A DNA stretch of 64,000 nucleotides from NCBI GenBank assembly GCA_900708905.1, contig CAADRB010000035.1, forward strand, positions 557,064-621,063. Direction: 5' to 3'. The notes beneath the pieces are model-generated. The model saw only the letters and a program-made list of their open reading frames with translations. It was not told where the DNA came from and did not search any database. The DNA comes from Hymenolepis diminuta (lineage: Eukaryota > Platyhelminthes > Cestoda > Cyclophyllidea > Hymenolepididae). Position 1 is the stretch's first letter; every line of letters starts with the position of its first letter. Positions 13,701 through 28,700 of this stretch are shown piece after piece. A program made the position numbers and the translations under genes.

Positions 13701-16700
13701 CGCTTTTTCCTTAAAAAATCAGTTTGTCATCATATTTTGTCTCATCAAAATATTGTAATTTGAGCATTATATTCAAAGCTGGAGCTCCTGAAATCGGTGT
13801 TTTGATCTTCAAATATTCGAATATGTTTCGGAATTTTAGGATTCATTAAAGTTATTTCTCAGCATTCTTTCTATTGATGTGGAAGAATTGGGATGATTGC
13901 CTATTTAGGCATTTCCAAGTCCGATTCCCATCTATGACAAGAACTCATCCTACATGAGTAAAATCACAACGTCTGTTTAGACTGCTCAACCAACAAAATA
14001 GGTCAATGAAAACAAGTCAGATGGATGAGAAATGTCGGAAATTAGAATCCAACTATTCCAAAGATGTTGGCCAAATAATGACTATCTTTTAAGACAGATT
14101 TAAATGTTTATTTATTTATTTCAACGAATTTTCAATTAAAAGTGCTTTAATTTGAGGATTTTAGGAGTCAATCTACGGTACAGCAAAAATACTGAAACTT
14201 TTATTGCAGAGAGTTAATTGCAATCAGGAAACAGTAAAGTGCAGTAATTAATGAGGGGAAGGGATGGAAAAGATATTGAGAATCAGGTCATTTGATTTCC
14301 GAACTCGAGCTAGCTCGCTGTTTCATGCTCCATGATGGATGGTTCTAGCTTAGTCTCCTGAAATACTGAGCTACTTCTTGCACTTCATTTCCTTCCATAG
14401 GCTGGGTCATTGACAGGTTGACGAGATTAGTAAAAGTATTTTAAATAGAGCAAATTTTATTAGAGTCCCCTCAAGTTAAAATCCAAAAGACTTCGAATAT
14501 GGTCAAATTAGTTGTACTATGAAACTCCAGTAAACCGCTTTTATGAAAACATCATTAACTGGCGATTCTTACAGTTAAAGTCTGTATTCTTATCAGCGAA
14601 CTTCAGGAATTTCGGGTTTATTGTCGGCAAAATCCTTATGGGAAAGACAGCCGTGCGAATAATTAGACAAAATACTTTCACAGCTGCAGAGTGTTTTACC
14701 GAAATTAGCTGAAATTGGGAGTCTTCAAAATTGCCTTAAATGCGTGCACTTCCCTACAAGTTTAGTGAAATGCAATGGAAAGTTGGTGAATATTTTTTTC
14801 AAATTCGTCGATTTCTTATCGTTGTATCCTGACCCTTGGATCAAATCATTCAAGTTTGCAGGCTTAGTCATATGAACACCGAGAAAATTACTAACAATAA
14901 GAATAGATTAGAAATCTTTGTTAGTTATGATGAATTTTATTATTCACAATTATTTAAGTAAAGGTATTCTTATTTGAATTCTCTTCTATGGGCTTTACTG
15001 TCTGAAGATATTGTAAAATTCTCATGTTTGGTCATTCTGCTTCCTCCGTCTTCGAAGGAAGAAGTGATTTGAAGTGTTCGGCTACCAGAATTAAACAACC
15101 GAACAGCAGGCACTGAAGTTGCAGATAAGAATTTGATTAACAATCCACTGGATCAATGATTGAATTTTAATTTTAGACCCTGAAGCAGTGAACTGAAACC
15201 GAAAATCAAAAGAAGGAACTCCCCTAACGCACAGTTTCCGACGCTCTTCCTTCAATTCAAGTGAAATTTACTTACTAAATTTCTTTCTCACAATGAAAAT
15301 TGAAAATGCATTTTTAATTAGTTGTTGAAAAAATACTTCTAATAATATAAGATATAAAAACCGAACTGACGGAAGTAAACGTTGGTTAAAAACAACAGTA
15401 GCGAGATATAACGAGCATCGGTGGGGCAGTCACTGATGTGCTCTTCAAATAAAGCTGTAGCTTCTGGTCTGATGTGTGTTGATGTACGCCCAGAGTGTCA
15501 AAAATCGAGTCTCTTGTCATTGAAACTCCATTACGCTAGTTCTCCATCCAAGATGATTGTTGGAAAGCACTTCCCTAAACGGACTCGGGCTGTTACTATT
15601 ATTTGAGCATTCACAGTAAAAAGCATAATTCCCAAGCCTATTCATAAAAGCGCTTTTCAGCGGTCACTCATCAACCATTGTGCTTCCAACGCACCTTATT
15701 CCATTTTTTAAGATACTTATTAAAGTCATCCCAACCCTGGCCAGCATTAATCAGTTTTTTCGGCTGTTCCAGATCCGGCGTGATTCAAGCAGGTGACTCG
15801 CTCTTGGCCATTCAAGGTGACTCACCTCTGGGCAAGACGATTGATAAGTTGACAGCTCGGTACCTCCTCAACCCCGCCCTCGAAACATCGTCCTCCTCGA
15901 CCAGCCGCCACCTGGCCCTGGTGACTCAGTACACTGTGGCCGAAAACGTCATCCCCTCCAGTGGTGTCTTTGATGTCCGAATCATTAGAAGATCCTCCAG
16001 TCTCGGCATTAACCTCCAGGGTAGGTGTGCTACCTTGTTCGAAGTGAAAGTTATTAATTCTGATAGTGCACTAGTTTGGCTAACACATACTTGATTCTCT
16101 TCTGCTAAAATGTTTAGTGCAAATAACTATTAGATTTTTGCTTCGTTGAATCCTGAAAAGCTATTCAGTCATCTCTGACACCGGAAGAAAAATTTTATTG
16201 AAATATTGAAGCCACCTTACTAATTATTTGTCCTGCAAATTTCGATTTGATATCAGCTTTGGAGTTTTGCCATTACTCAGTCGTCATGATCACATGATTT
16301 TTGATGCTCATTTTATTCTGCTTACAAAACATTTGTAGCTTCTTTTAAAAGTAATTCTGAAAATAGGAGTTATTTGAGATTTTGTCTTTGAAAACTCCCA
16401 GGCAGTTCAAATTCCCTCCAATTACCGTGAGGAATAATCGATAATCTCAATGAAATTCTTAGATAATTTGATGCTCTGTTAAGCTCTTTAAGATCTTTTC
16501 TAAGGGTCAGATCTTAAGTCAGCGTACCAATTTTCCCTGGGCTGTGGCTAGTGGGACTCGACACTTCGACGATTTCTGTTCCTTCTTTGGTTTGGGATTC
16601 AGTACGTAGATACAATATAGGATGAATTATTGATGTCTTAACTATTAAAATTATTGTTATTTTCTACAATGCAAAAGAAAATTCCATTCAAGCGGTAAGC

Positions 16701-19700
16701 AGGACTTTAGATGAGATTAGGTTGTCATGTAAACGGTGGGAATGCAGTGTAAATCGGCGGCAGGAGGCAAAGAATGCCTTGCACAAGGGAAGCACAGATC
16801 AATAAATGCTAGCAACAACTTCACTTGCGTCAGATGAAGCATTCCTTCCCACTTTTCCAACGGCCAATTGCGTAGCGAAACGCAAGGCCCTGGCATCTAG
16901 CCTGCCACCCAGCCATGCAGCCAGCCCAGCAGTGTGACCACTGGGTGCCAAGTTCGGCAAGTTGTGATGGGCTGTATGCCATACCACTTCTTGCCTCTTC
17001 TTCCCTCTCGAGATTTACTTCTTAAATCCCCCAAAAATTTTATTATACCGTGAAGTCGCCTAGAAAGTAGTTGTTTATGGAGATTATGGAAGATAACTCT
17101 GATGTGGATGGAGTTCGAATCTATTTTGACAACCATCCACACCATCACATTTATGTGAATGAAGTACGCATACGAAAATAAACACGCATTATAATCTAAA
17201 AGGTGTAAATATACCAGAAGGTAGTGTAGAAGGCGTAGACATGGAAATATAGAATAAAAGGACACAGAAGTCCTTTAAGAGTATGAAATATGGGAAAAGG
17301 CATTTAAAAGTAAGAAGAGGAAAGGAAGTGATAGCACCACTCTCTCTTGTACCATGTAACCTGAAGAGGGCAGATAATTTTGAATGCTGATCTGGATGAG
17401 CTGCCTGTTAGTAAGCGCTTCCGTACTGGCTGGTGAGGTAGCTAGCTTAGCTCACCTCCATCTCTTTAGTAGCCACTTGCTTGATGACTTAAAGTGGAAA
17501 TACAGAGTTCGTAAAAGAGGGCACAAGGACGATTGAGCGTAAACGAAATGAATGTGAGCACGTCACAGTTATCTCTAGTGAAATCATTTTTCTCCTGCTC
17601 TTTCTCTCAAACCCTTTTGTTGTCAGGAGGATGATGCACAGTGGTGTCATGTGATCCGAAATAATTAAAGAATGCTCTGGGTTTGAAAATTAAAAGTAAA
17701 TATCTGGGAAAAATCTTCTAGCAAGTTCGGGAAACACTCTGAGAAGAATATTATTAAGAAATAAATTTACTCGTAAGTTCTGTACGAGAATTTAGCGGAT
17801 AGAATGTAAATGCGAGTTTCCCAGAAAAGCATCTTCGAAATACCTTGCCTCTACTCAAACCAGGGGATATTTACGCTTTTCTAAAATATATGAATGCAAA
17901 CTTATAGAGAGGTTGACTTCCCCTCAATAGTCTTTGTACTAACAACTAATCGAACTTTATGATTCCGTACTACTGAAGTAACCGGAACAAGCTGTTGTTC
18001 CATTTATACAGGAATGTTGCCCTTTATAATTGAAATCTTCACGTGGCGCATATTTTTCCTTTATGCATCTCTACGTCCGATTCAAATGTCTATAAAAATT
18101 TCGCCTATCATTTTGAAATTCTGTTAATAGCTGCAGTTTTCGTGTCTGGGTTTTTAAATTCCCACGAAGTTTCTGAGTCAACGAAGAATGAATCATTTGT
18201 TCGGCTGTTTATAAATGTTGTTGCTAGAATTGGTCAATTCTGTCCGATTTCTCTGTCAAATAAGGTGCAGAAACCGAAATATGTGTTAACTTAATGCCAC
18301 GAAGCTTCCTAAAAGGATATTCTTCAAGTCTAAAATACAAATAAAGTCATTTTTACGTGACGAATAGTCGCTTTTATTATTAAATTTAACCCATTTTAGG
18401 GCTGGAAATGCAATTTGTAACCGTGGGAATGCAAGCAAAAATAGGATGTGTATAAGAACAGAGTCCAATTTCTTCTGATCTTTGGATTCCGATTGCAAAA
18501 TCAAAATAGCGTTTGTTTCATTCCTTTATTGCAATTTCGAATAATGGGAGATTATGAGAATAGGAACAGCAGGAGATGAAGGCGAGATTGTTGGGTTGTT
18601 GTGGAGAATAAAATCAATGCATTAAAGGGCATAATTTATTTGAATTTTGGACTCTGGATTGACCTATCGCTCGTTTTTGATATTATTTTTCAGCCTCCCG
18701 AAAGAGCAGACCAGGTGAACCCCTTCTAATAAGCAAGGTGATTCCCGGTAGCGTAGCTAGCAGATGTGGTTCAATCCATCCTGGTGATATTCTCCTTGCA
18801 GTTAATGGAGTCTCTCTTGAAGCCTGTAGTATCACTGATGCTGCGCGTCTCCTTCAAACCTCTGAGGAAATCGTCACTTTGCGAATTCAGAAGCCAGATG
18901 AAGATGCCGCTACCCCGATCTCTGACGAAGGACTTCCCTCTTGTTGCCAAAGCGATCTTGAAATCGTCCGAGATGATGATAATGATTTCAGTCTAGGCGT
19001 AGGTGGCCCTTTTGACATGAATGACACACTGGATGATGAATTTCTCAGTCAATCTGCAGATGAATCAATATCACACTTACCTGCTCCTCCACCCAGACCA
19101 CCTCGAAGGTACCAAGGTCAGAAGATCAAACGGACCCAACAGCATAGACATGGAGGAGGCACCGCAAGAAATCATCAACAGCAACTAGAAAGTGAAATTG
19201 GAAGCGACGCAAGGAGAGGAAATCCATCTGATAGTTTTTCCTCCGATAGATTCAGTGAAAATATGTGTTCCGGTAAGTAATATGAATCAATAAACAGTGA
19301 AATGAAAAAATAACAAGTTCAGTAATTTAATAATCTTATTCAACATACAAATTTAACCATTGGTTGTATTGCTTTCATCGAAGAGGGAACTCGATGAGGC
19401 TTTTCAATTACCTCTTCTGCATTTTGACATTTTTCCAGTTCTGATTTAATTCAGTAGGTATCAGTCAAGGAAAAATTTTGGTTTTGAAAATTTGATACGA
19501 TTATTTGAAAGTGTACAACAAGTACCGCGAAAACAAGCAGTTTCGGGGCCACTTTCTTCTTTGCACGTTTACAAACTAATTTTGAATGTCACTTATAATA
19601 GTGATAGGGTTAGATTACATTACATATTTGACCCAAGTGACATCTCAATTTCATTTCGTTCCTGCCTGATTTAAGCTTCACTTCCAGCATCTACTCACTT

Positions 19701-22700
19701 GATTTCGGCTTAATTTAGTTTCTGAGAGACAGGACTTCAGGAATAAACTATCAGGGTGGTTAAATGAGGCCAAGCTTTAAGAAATAAGTTCCCCTATTAA
19801 TATCGCAGAAATTTCATTAGATCAACTTCTACAGAGAGAGAATTTTTTTGTTAGAAAATGCAGAAACTTATCCCTTTTCATACCAGTTTCAGAAAAATTG
19901 ACTTTATTTACAGGCATTTTTATTTCAATTTGATCCCGCCACCGATTTATCTAACTCAAATCTCTTAAAAGAGGAATAAATATCCAAACTCAACCAAACC
20001 CGAAGGCCAATAATGCTTTGATTGTTGGCCTCTTATTAGGATAATCTTCTTCCTCGACAAGGCTTAACTCTCCTCTGTTTTTAAAGGCAGAGTTAATCTC
20101 ACTTGTTTTCCCTCTCTCACACAAACACACTGAATTGTCCCGATACTTCATGAGCGGAGTATTTTTACAAAGGGAAAGATTTAAATTCCCTCTTTTCCTT
20201 ATGTTGGCTAGCTCTCTTTGCTTCTCTCCAACCAAACTACTGCGCAGAAAAGGCGGCGCTGGTCGAATAAAATAAACGCACTGGGGAATGCAAGCACACG
20301 AGATCAGACAATGCGGCACGTAGTAGCCAAAGGACGGAAGATAAATTACTATGTCTCGCTATAGCAGCAGATTGTTGGCTTCCACTCCCCAATATGCCGC
20401 CATTCACTGATCTGATTCATCCTCCGCTCTAAGCATTATCAATTTGTGGAAGAGATGATCAGTTATTTTTTTCATTTCTGTGTCGCAGCTACTCTTCTGG
20501 TGCCTGCCACACTTCACTACGAAAGCATAATGAAAAGACGAGAAGGTTTGATGACAGGAGTCTTTAAAAGAAACAGACAACCAAGATGAAATGGGGCAGG
20601 GATGTGCACTGGTACGGTCACTGTTTAAAGAGAGATTAGGGGAGCGTATATAAATTTCCAAACAGTTAGAAAAGTTTAGTACACTTCGAAGATCGGGTGT
20701 TGTTGAGCGCTCTGATTGAGCACCACTTTGATCATAGAAGTGGTGTAAAACTCGAATTAGTTATTTAATTTTACATGACAGGGCTGAAAAGCATTACAAC
20801 TTATCACCGTTATGAAATCGCCAAGCGGATAGGAAGTGCGAGTCTACAAAAAGAGAGTACGTCTAAATTTTAAGAGGGACTTTCATTGGAGAATTTATCA
20901 GACTTATCCATCACTACATTATCTTTCTCTTCATAGGGAAAATCTGAGTGACGTGTTTCCAAATGACTTTGAAGCTTTTCTCTTTTTATATAACTCATAT
21001 AGCACTATCTATTTGGAATCTGGTAATTGATGACCACCCTTGGGTTTGTGATGATTGATCTGCCAGTGATTCTCATTTCTGTTTGCAAAGATTCGATGAC
21101 GCAGAGAATTAACATACAAATCTCCTAATATTTAAGTCTTCTGTTGAGGTTCAGTAATGCAAGGAATCGAATTCTTTTGTCTTTTTCTCGCCAAACACCT
21201 ATTTAGCACCAGCGTGAAGTTCTTTTAACAAACATTTTGTGCGTGTGAATTCAGAGGCACGTAGTGTTGGTAGGTGGGATTTAAATGGCATTTTTGTTAA
21301 TATCTCATCTTCTTCGTGAAGATTTGCCTACACGTTTATTCTTCGTACAAAGGTTTTCAAAGGGATTTTTCTGCTTGAACTTTAGCACTCATTTGTCTTG
21401 TACTCTACAGTCCTGGCACTATTCTTCAAGCAGTATTCACAACTGCTATCTTCCGCCTTAAGACAGACAAATGTGGATAAACAGTATGGAAGGAGTGGTT
21501 CACTCCATTTTTCCAATAAGTATCTATGGTTGAGTTTTAATCCATTACACCTTCTATGTTAGAATAGGTGTAAGTTAGACCACAGCAGCCAAGGTAGGTA
21601 AAAGAGCCCACTCTACTGACGGTATGATCATTTATTTGGAGAGATGACTGTGGTATCTACATATTCAAGATGTCCTAACAACCATTCAAATCGTGAAAAG
21701 TTCTTCTTTACTTTCAAATCCACACAAATTGCATCTACTTTATCTGTTATTGATTCCAGGTGTAAAAAAACTCATTATTGTGCGCATGATAGGGGACACA
21801 TAGTAAAATTTCCTTGAAGCCAAGTAGGTTGTTGTAAACTTAACAGAAATAAACAATCTTTGAGGACAAGATATTCTTTGTTTAAAAAATATTCAAAAAT
21901 TTAATAATTATAAATTAATTCCGAAGTCGGTTTTAATACATATGATAGTACAATGGATCGCATAAATATCAGTGTTCTTACGGTCTTGGAAAGGGTAAGG
22001 GACATTTATTTTGAGAACAACCAGCGATGGGCCGAGTTTCACTGGAGGCGCCATCATATCAAATGACAAGGAAGTCGATAAATAGCCCAAGGGCAAAGGG
22101 ATTACTCATAGGCAAAAGTAAGATAAGTTACGAAGTCGTCGCAATCTCTTAGATTAATTGTTCCACAGTTAAGAGTACAAAACAGTGAATTACTTGTACA
22201 TGCAGCCTTGGACAGTTGCCTGGAAATAATTGCCCTTTTTGTGTGCTGTCTTGCTACAAAAGGTCAAATGCCAGGGCGTATTCCTATTCACCATTTTAAT
22301 GCAATTACTTTTACTCCAAATCGTTGTCACTTGAGTCATAAGACCTTTAGACGATTAATTGAGGAAATTTATTTATCTCCATTAAAGGAAGCGACTTAAG
22401 TTTCGAAAAGTTAACAAGAAATCTTAAACAGTTTCGTCAAAAGCATTTTGAAACGGAGACATCGAACCGCACTCTTTCTGTTCTGCATTCTTAAAAAGGG
22501 GAATTTGGAGATATTTTGTTTTTTATATTTTTTATATTTGACATTAATGATAACCGCGCATTTGTTGCGAATGGGAAAGAAGAACAACCACTAATAGCAT
22601 CTTGTCACCTTTCGCACGTTAATTATAGGGAAGATTTACTAGAATTTTTACCTAGTTTTACCCGTAGTAACTTTATGCCCCTTCCAATAAACATAAACTT

Positions 22701-25700
22701 GCTTCATGATAAATAATATTTTAAAAAATCTTCATAATGCTCACAAAAAACAACCTCGCTTTTCTCCATTATCCAAGATGATTCAACCGGGATATCTTTT
22801 GTCACTTAACTCAGCTATTATTTATTTGGGTCCGTTAGTTTTCAAGCTACCCTTGCATTTTATTTAATATCAATTTTATTATACAAATTTTTGTTGATAT
22901 TGTCCATTCAACGAATTAGAGGTTCATTTTTTATTGGCTCTGCGAATTTATCTTCCTCACAAAGTGTACTAATCGTCGAAATGGAAGACTTTCATCAACT
23001 GCAGAAATTTGGCATCTTGCCTAGCAGGACGGCATTTTGCCGGCAATGCGGCTTGCTAAGGGATACAGAGAAATGGTCTCGTTGTAAGATGAATCACCAT
23101 CAAAAATAGATGGAAATTTTTTATCAGTGTTTAACTGCGTCGACAATTTTTATTGAAATTACTGCTAGTTATTCTTTTCATCCCTTTTGTATCCCAAGCT
23201 GTCACACTGAATTAGGAATAGGACTCTGCAAATCTGAATAATTGAATTATCTCTGCATTTCAGAAGAAATAAATTATGAAATGACTGACTCATAGAAACG
23301 GGTTTCATTTCTTCCGATATACGAATTGTAAGAAAAAAATTGTTTTTTTTTCTCAATTCTCTCGATACACCGTTGCACAATAACTTTATTATTCTACTTT
23401 AAGTGATAATAGGCCTTTCATTCGACGCGTTTAGGGTGGACGTTTAGAGATCAAAATGCAGTTGACTAAATCGTCGAGTACCATAAACTGTCATTTAACC
23501 GGTAATAATACGCATAGTGCAAATCAAGCACGATTCAAATATTGTTCGGCAGTAATTGCGCACTCTCGCCTATTTCTGGGCATCCCTATTCAGTGATCTT
23601 TTACGAGTGAGCATAAGAGTTTCGTAAGAGTTCCAGATGAGGTGGTTTGTTTGAGACGGCCTTCAGCGGAATATTTCTAACGGGGTTTAAGAGATTAGCT
23701 CTTAGCTTCATTAGTATTCATGCATTTTCTAAATTTCTAGACTATTGTAAGGACGCTAAAACAAGGAACGGTACATTTGCATGGAAAAGAGGTAAGCATT
23801 TCGAAATGGAATTAAGGGGAAAAAGAAATCAAGTAGAAGGAGAAAATGCGGAGTTTTACATCGCTTTTGAATTCTGGATTCATCAGTCTATCCACCTTCT
23901 ACTTTACTGGCATAATTCATTTGGGCAAATTCTAATTTTCTAAGTACCAATTTCTTGAGAGTCCTCAGTGAAGTTAAATTTTTCACTTTTCAAATCACAC
24001 CGACTGGTTTATTTGCTCATTTCCGGTGGCAGAGAAAAGAAGCATTTACACTTTTATTCCTAAGGAGACACCTGAACACGTAGAGAGGAAAATCACTTTT
24101 ACGGGAAGGCATTTAGACCCGAGAGTTGGGGACAGAATAGTCCAACCTCATCTAAGCTTCATCATCATCAAGTTGACTGCTTTTTCAAGCTGAAGTTCCT
24201 TCAGACATCTCTTTCCTTTTTTCAACTTGCATTTCATACGGGCAAACTCGGTAACACAATTTCGTGCGATTTTGCATAAAATCGTGTCTTATAGAAGCTA
24301 GACAACTTAAAAATAATAAAATTACAATTTCTTATTATGTAACATCTCTGTTCTTCTGCTCGTGATTATAGGATCGAATCTTCCCGATAGAGTTTGAAAT
24401 GTCACATTTTCGATTAAGTTATGCATCCATTATATTCAATTATTCTTCCTGATTTAAATAATAGCAATGGGAATATTTTCCTCATTCAAAACTCAACTGG
24501 AAGAGATACTGGTGTTACCTATTATTCTATATAAGTCGCCAGAAATAAGAATGACAACTTAGACCAATATCGCTTGCCTTAAATACTTTCTGGGTTCATT
24601 TATTTTAGATAAAATAGTATTGCACTCTATTTTTATTAAATATACTTCAATACAATTCCTTCCATCGAGCTCCCATACATTCATTTGGTATTCCTGTGTG
24701 ATGATCCGACTGACAAATCCAATTTCTATATTTTGCTTCCGGTTTTTGAAATATTTCTGAGCACCGGTTGGGCATCATAATAGTCTGAACTCCGATCATT
24801 TTACGGTGAGATGGTCATGCCCCCCTAAACAGTAAACTTCGTACACGGTTACGATGTTCATCATATATGTTCAGTACGTTTTTAGAATATTATTTGTTTT
24901 CCGTGAATGTGTTAAGCAACTTTTGAAATGTCGAACAGCTGTCACTTTTCTTCGAATTCTTGCAAACTTCACTCCTCAAGGGTCTCCAAAATTCTTCAGA
25001 TAACGGTTTCCTTTATCCTAATACGGGGACCTACAAAAGTAATTGATTTACAGTCCACTCTAAATTCGAGGCAAAATGAGAAAGGCTAAAATTGAGACCA
25101 GGAGTGTATTCGTTTTGACAACCAGAATATAATCACCTTGGATTTTAAAATTTCGCTAGGAAATCAGGGCCTACAGGAGGAAAATATAAGTGACCGTACA
25201 TAGTTAAGTGGTTTACAGAGACTAAGGTCAGTAGAGTATAGAAACTGAACTTCTATAAATAGTTTACAATAAGCAGTCATCCTTCCCAAGGCAAGTGCTA
25301 AAAGCTCACTAATAAATAAGAAATGTCAAGAGAGAGGGAGGGAGAGAAAATAAAGAAGGTCGGGTTGGAGTGCTGTTAGAACCAAGCATTCTTTCAGTTG
25401 CCGCCTGGGAGAGGAAAGTGGAATTCGACACTCAATAAGCTGCGGGCACGCTTTAGTCCACTTATGAATGAAAAACAACTTTTGTCCCAGTTTGTGCAGT
25501 CATTCGGACCGGAATAAATAGTTTTGAATCAAACTGTTTGAATTAAGATGGGATCGAAAAGAATTTTTGTGTAACATGTAAAACCACGTACGGAAGCTTA
25601 AATAGAAAGTGGGTTGCAACAGTTGGGTTTGACATTTTGAAATAAAAAGTTCCATAACCTTAAGGCAATGGATTATAAGATCAATATTTGATGACTGGTG

Positions 25701-28700
25701 GTGAAATCGACCAAGGACTGGGATGGAAACCCACTCGCTCTCTTTTCTTTATCAAGAACGTAGATGGGAAATGAGTTTGAAATGAGACTGACTGATTGAA
25801 AAACGTTAAAATCACCAAGAAGACATCTACAATACGATTGATGGTGATAGCCGTTTTCCTAGAGTGCTGACCTTGATTACCTTTTGCAGGTGATATGCAC
25901 TCATCCACTTCGAAGAGTCAACTGCAGATTGGAATAGTTGTATTATATTAATGCTTTATTGCATCTTGTCATATGCATTAGGATCTTAGTAAAGTTGAGT
26001 TCTATCTTACGAAAGTAGCTACTGCGCAGTAGTGGCGCACTGGTTAAAGCGGTCGTCGACAATGTCGGGAGTTTTTAGCTTCCAACCAAGAAGAGATTTG
26101 GTGAATGCTTACCTTAAGGAGTTTGTGCGTAAGTATAGCAACTATTTTGATAATTCAGAAGGACTTCTAATAACCATGATTAGAAAATTCTGACCGTACT
26201 CTGATAATTGCGTTAGCAAGCAAATGCTTCAGAGGGATAGCGGTGATGATAGCGACTTGGCGGTTGTTATGATGTAACGATTCAAAACACGCCGAAATAC
26301 GAGGAGAGAGAAGCGCACAGGAGAGAGCAACATCAAAAGCTCGGGTGAGAGAGAAAGCAAAAGTTGTGATTGCCAGATGCGATAGCACAATACCCACTCT
26401 CTCTCTCTGCACTGCAACCTCAAATGCATATACCGCTTCTCTTCCATTCGAAGTAAAATGGGGAGGGAGAGTGGGCTAAAAGCACCAAAACCCTACTGCC
26501 AGAGTAGATTTATTGCGGCTTTCCTTCAAGCAACAAGAATAAATCAAACCGATTACTGCTCCTGTCAAAACTGCATTTCTAGCTTCTTCTTTATTGATGG
26601 ATGCTTCAATGGCAAATAACATAGTTAACCTTCGAGAAGAGAGGAACCAAAATTAATTGACTTTGCTTTCTATCGAGAGAGGGAGAGGGAGATTTATAGC
26701 TTCTAAAAAGTGGTCCATCGTACCTCTATTGACTGTAAACTAGATTCTGCTTGCTGAACTTCTAATTAAGTGTATTTAATCTCCTCCCTCTCAGAATTTT
26801 GCACAAATTTCATTCATGAACATGTGACTGGTGAACAGATGGCATGAGAAAATAGTTGCCAATGTAACAGTTCTTGTGAATAGCATGAGATTAATGTGCT
26901 AACGTGGAATATTTTTTGGGATAAAAAAATTAACGATTAATTCAAATGTGTGAAATTGTAAATGATTTGAAAAATGCGCAATTATTAATCTTCTCCTTAC
27001 TACTTTCAAATTTTTCTATTTCATAAAAATTTCGCTTCATATTCTTTAAACACTCCTCCACTGAGCAAATGTACGTTTCGCACATCTCCATCTTGAACAT
27101 GTCTGGAAAATTGTACCAGTTGCACAAAGTCTGCGTTTCAAAAAGTGTTAAGGGCAAAGATGCATCAGTCATGCATTCAAGAAAGAAGGAAAGACTTTCC
27201 TTCCCAACCAGCGAAAACAACTCGGGAAGCTCAATATCTCCCTGTACAATCTGCATTTTATTACGAATAATCAATAAATCAATCAATTATTTTTTAATCA
27301 GTTAAACTCAAAACGATGTATTTTGAAGTGTTTGACTTTAAAATGATTTTCCTCAAATGATAAAACGATGTTACTTGCATATCCCCTATGAAGCAGCTTT
27401 AATGAATCGCATTCAATAGTATCAGATGAAATATTTTACCCTTAATTACTCCTATCTAATAAATTACTCATTATTTATCACTTAAAAGTGCTCAAATGTG
27501 GACCGGAGGCAAATAGAAGCAATAAGTCAGCATAGCACTAGAACAATTCGGATGTGACTCGGAAAGCCACTCCAGTTTATTCAGTAACATACTGAATTCA
27601 TACATGAACGTTTCCATTTGAGCCGTCAGCGATGTCCAATTTTTGATACCTCCATGTGATTATTGGCATCTATGGGATTTCTATGCCAGCTCGTGGATCG
27701 ACAGATGGGATCATATTTCGACGTCTTATCGTTTCTGTTCGTCAGTGGACATCGATATCTACTAGTCTAACAGAAAGCCTCTAAAACTTCCAATCGACAA
27801 ATATCACAGAGAAGTAGAGAACAAATCCGAGCATCCGAAAAAGCTTTACTCAACTTGAATATCTGATACATATTTACTATTGAATAAAGCAGTATGCTGC
27901 ACCTAATTCTAATGCTCAAAAATCCGGATTCCAGGACGTGAGTTCAGATTTACTAATTGTGTTAATATCTACAATTTTCAGAGCATCATGTCCAGTTGAT
28001 GAAATGGACAACAGCGAGTAGCTGATTCTATCTGAAATTAGCCTAACACGTAGAGCTCTCTTTGAACGAACTCTGTTTATTTTCTGATTTTGCTTCATAT
28101 GGTCGTGTTCATATATCCAAACTCCCGAAGTCCCATCGGTCCCAAGTTAAATTTCCCGTACTTAAAAATCCTACCTATATACTTTACAAATAACTCTTAG
28201 ATAATAAGTTTAAAATGAAAAGAGCACATTATTTTTTTTCAAAAAAGACGTTTAAGAAATTCAAAGATCCATCTCAAATTCTGATGGAACAGCAGCGGCT
28301 GGAAGTTCTCAAATGTCTTGATAAATTCATTTCAGACATGCAAATAGGGAAAATTTTATTCAAAATGCGGCTTAGAATCGACTTGAATGTTTCGCGCAAA
28401 AATGCGCCAATCTCGTTTCAACATTTGAAGTTTGAAAGTTGACATTTTAAGTCAATAAAATTTTGAAAAGGACTTCATATTTGTTAGAAAAATACCATGT
28501 GACAATGTTCTATTCTTGACAATTTTCCCCTTTTTTCTTACTTTTATCTCTATTTTATAATTATTTCATTCTGGTGAATATATTTTAAGTACTTATATTG
28601 AAACGTTTCGATTAATTTTCATTTGATTTTAATTTAATGTATCCTTTAATTTATTAGATACCCTATTTGAAGTGCACAAGGTGCGTCTAACACGATCTCA

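Larger units (their letters stand above)
10422..15772. other. GRIP intron, about 5.4 kb
   Basis: It holds repeat C copy 1 (10671-10828) and an AG microsatellite (11589-11612). No exon was recognised. Confidence 0.6.
19273..28657. other. GRIP intron, about 9.4 kb
   Basis: The largest intron in the window. It holds repeat A copy 1 (21388-21576), a tRNA-like fragment (26030-26080) and purine-rich simple tracts near 25330, 26310 and 26670. No exon was recognised, and the flanking exons join in phase without one. Confidence 0.6.

Noticed and set aside
19990..20661. Two - strand open frames in an intron
   Set aside because: No domain, no codon pattern and no homologue recognised; probably chance.
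26167..26447. - strand frames over a purine-rich AG tract
   Set aside because: The openness follows from simple-sequence composition (GAGAGA tracts).
26942..27286. 114-codon open frame on the - strand inside the 9.4 kb GRIP intron
   Set aside because: A few frames of this length are expected by chance in AT-rich sequence of this size. It has no recognised domain or signal and no splice or promoter support.
28215..28442. 75-codon + strand frame with helix-like composition just before the PDZ6 exon
   Set aside because: It cannot join the neighbouring exons in phase and matches no family I know.
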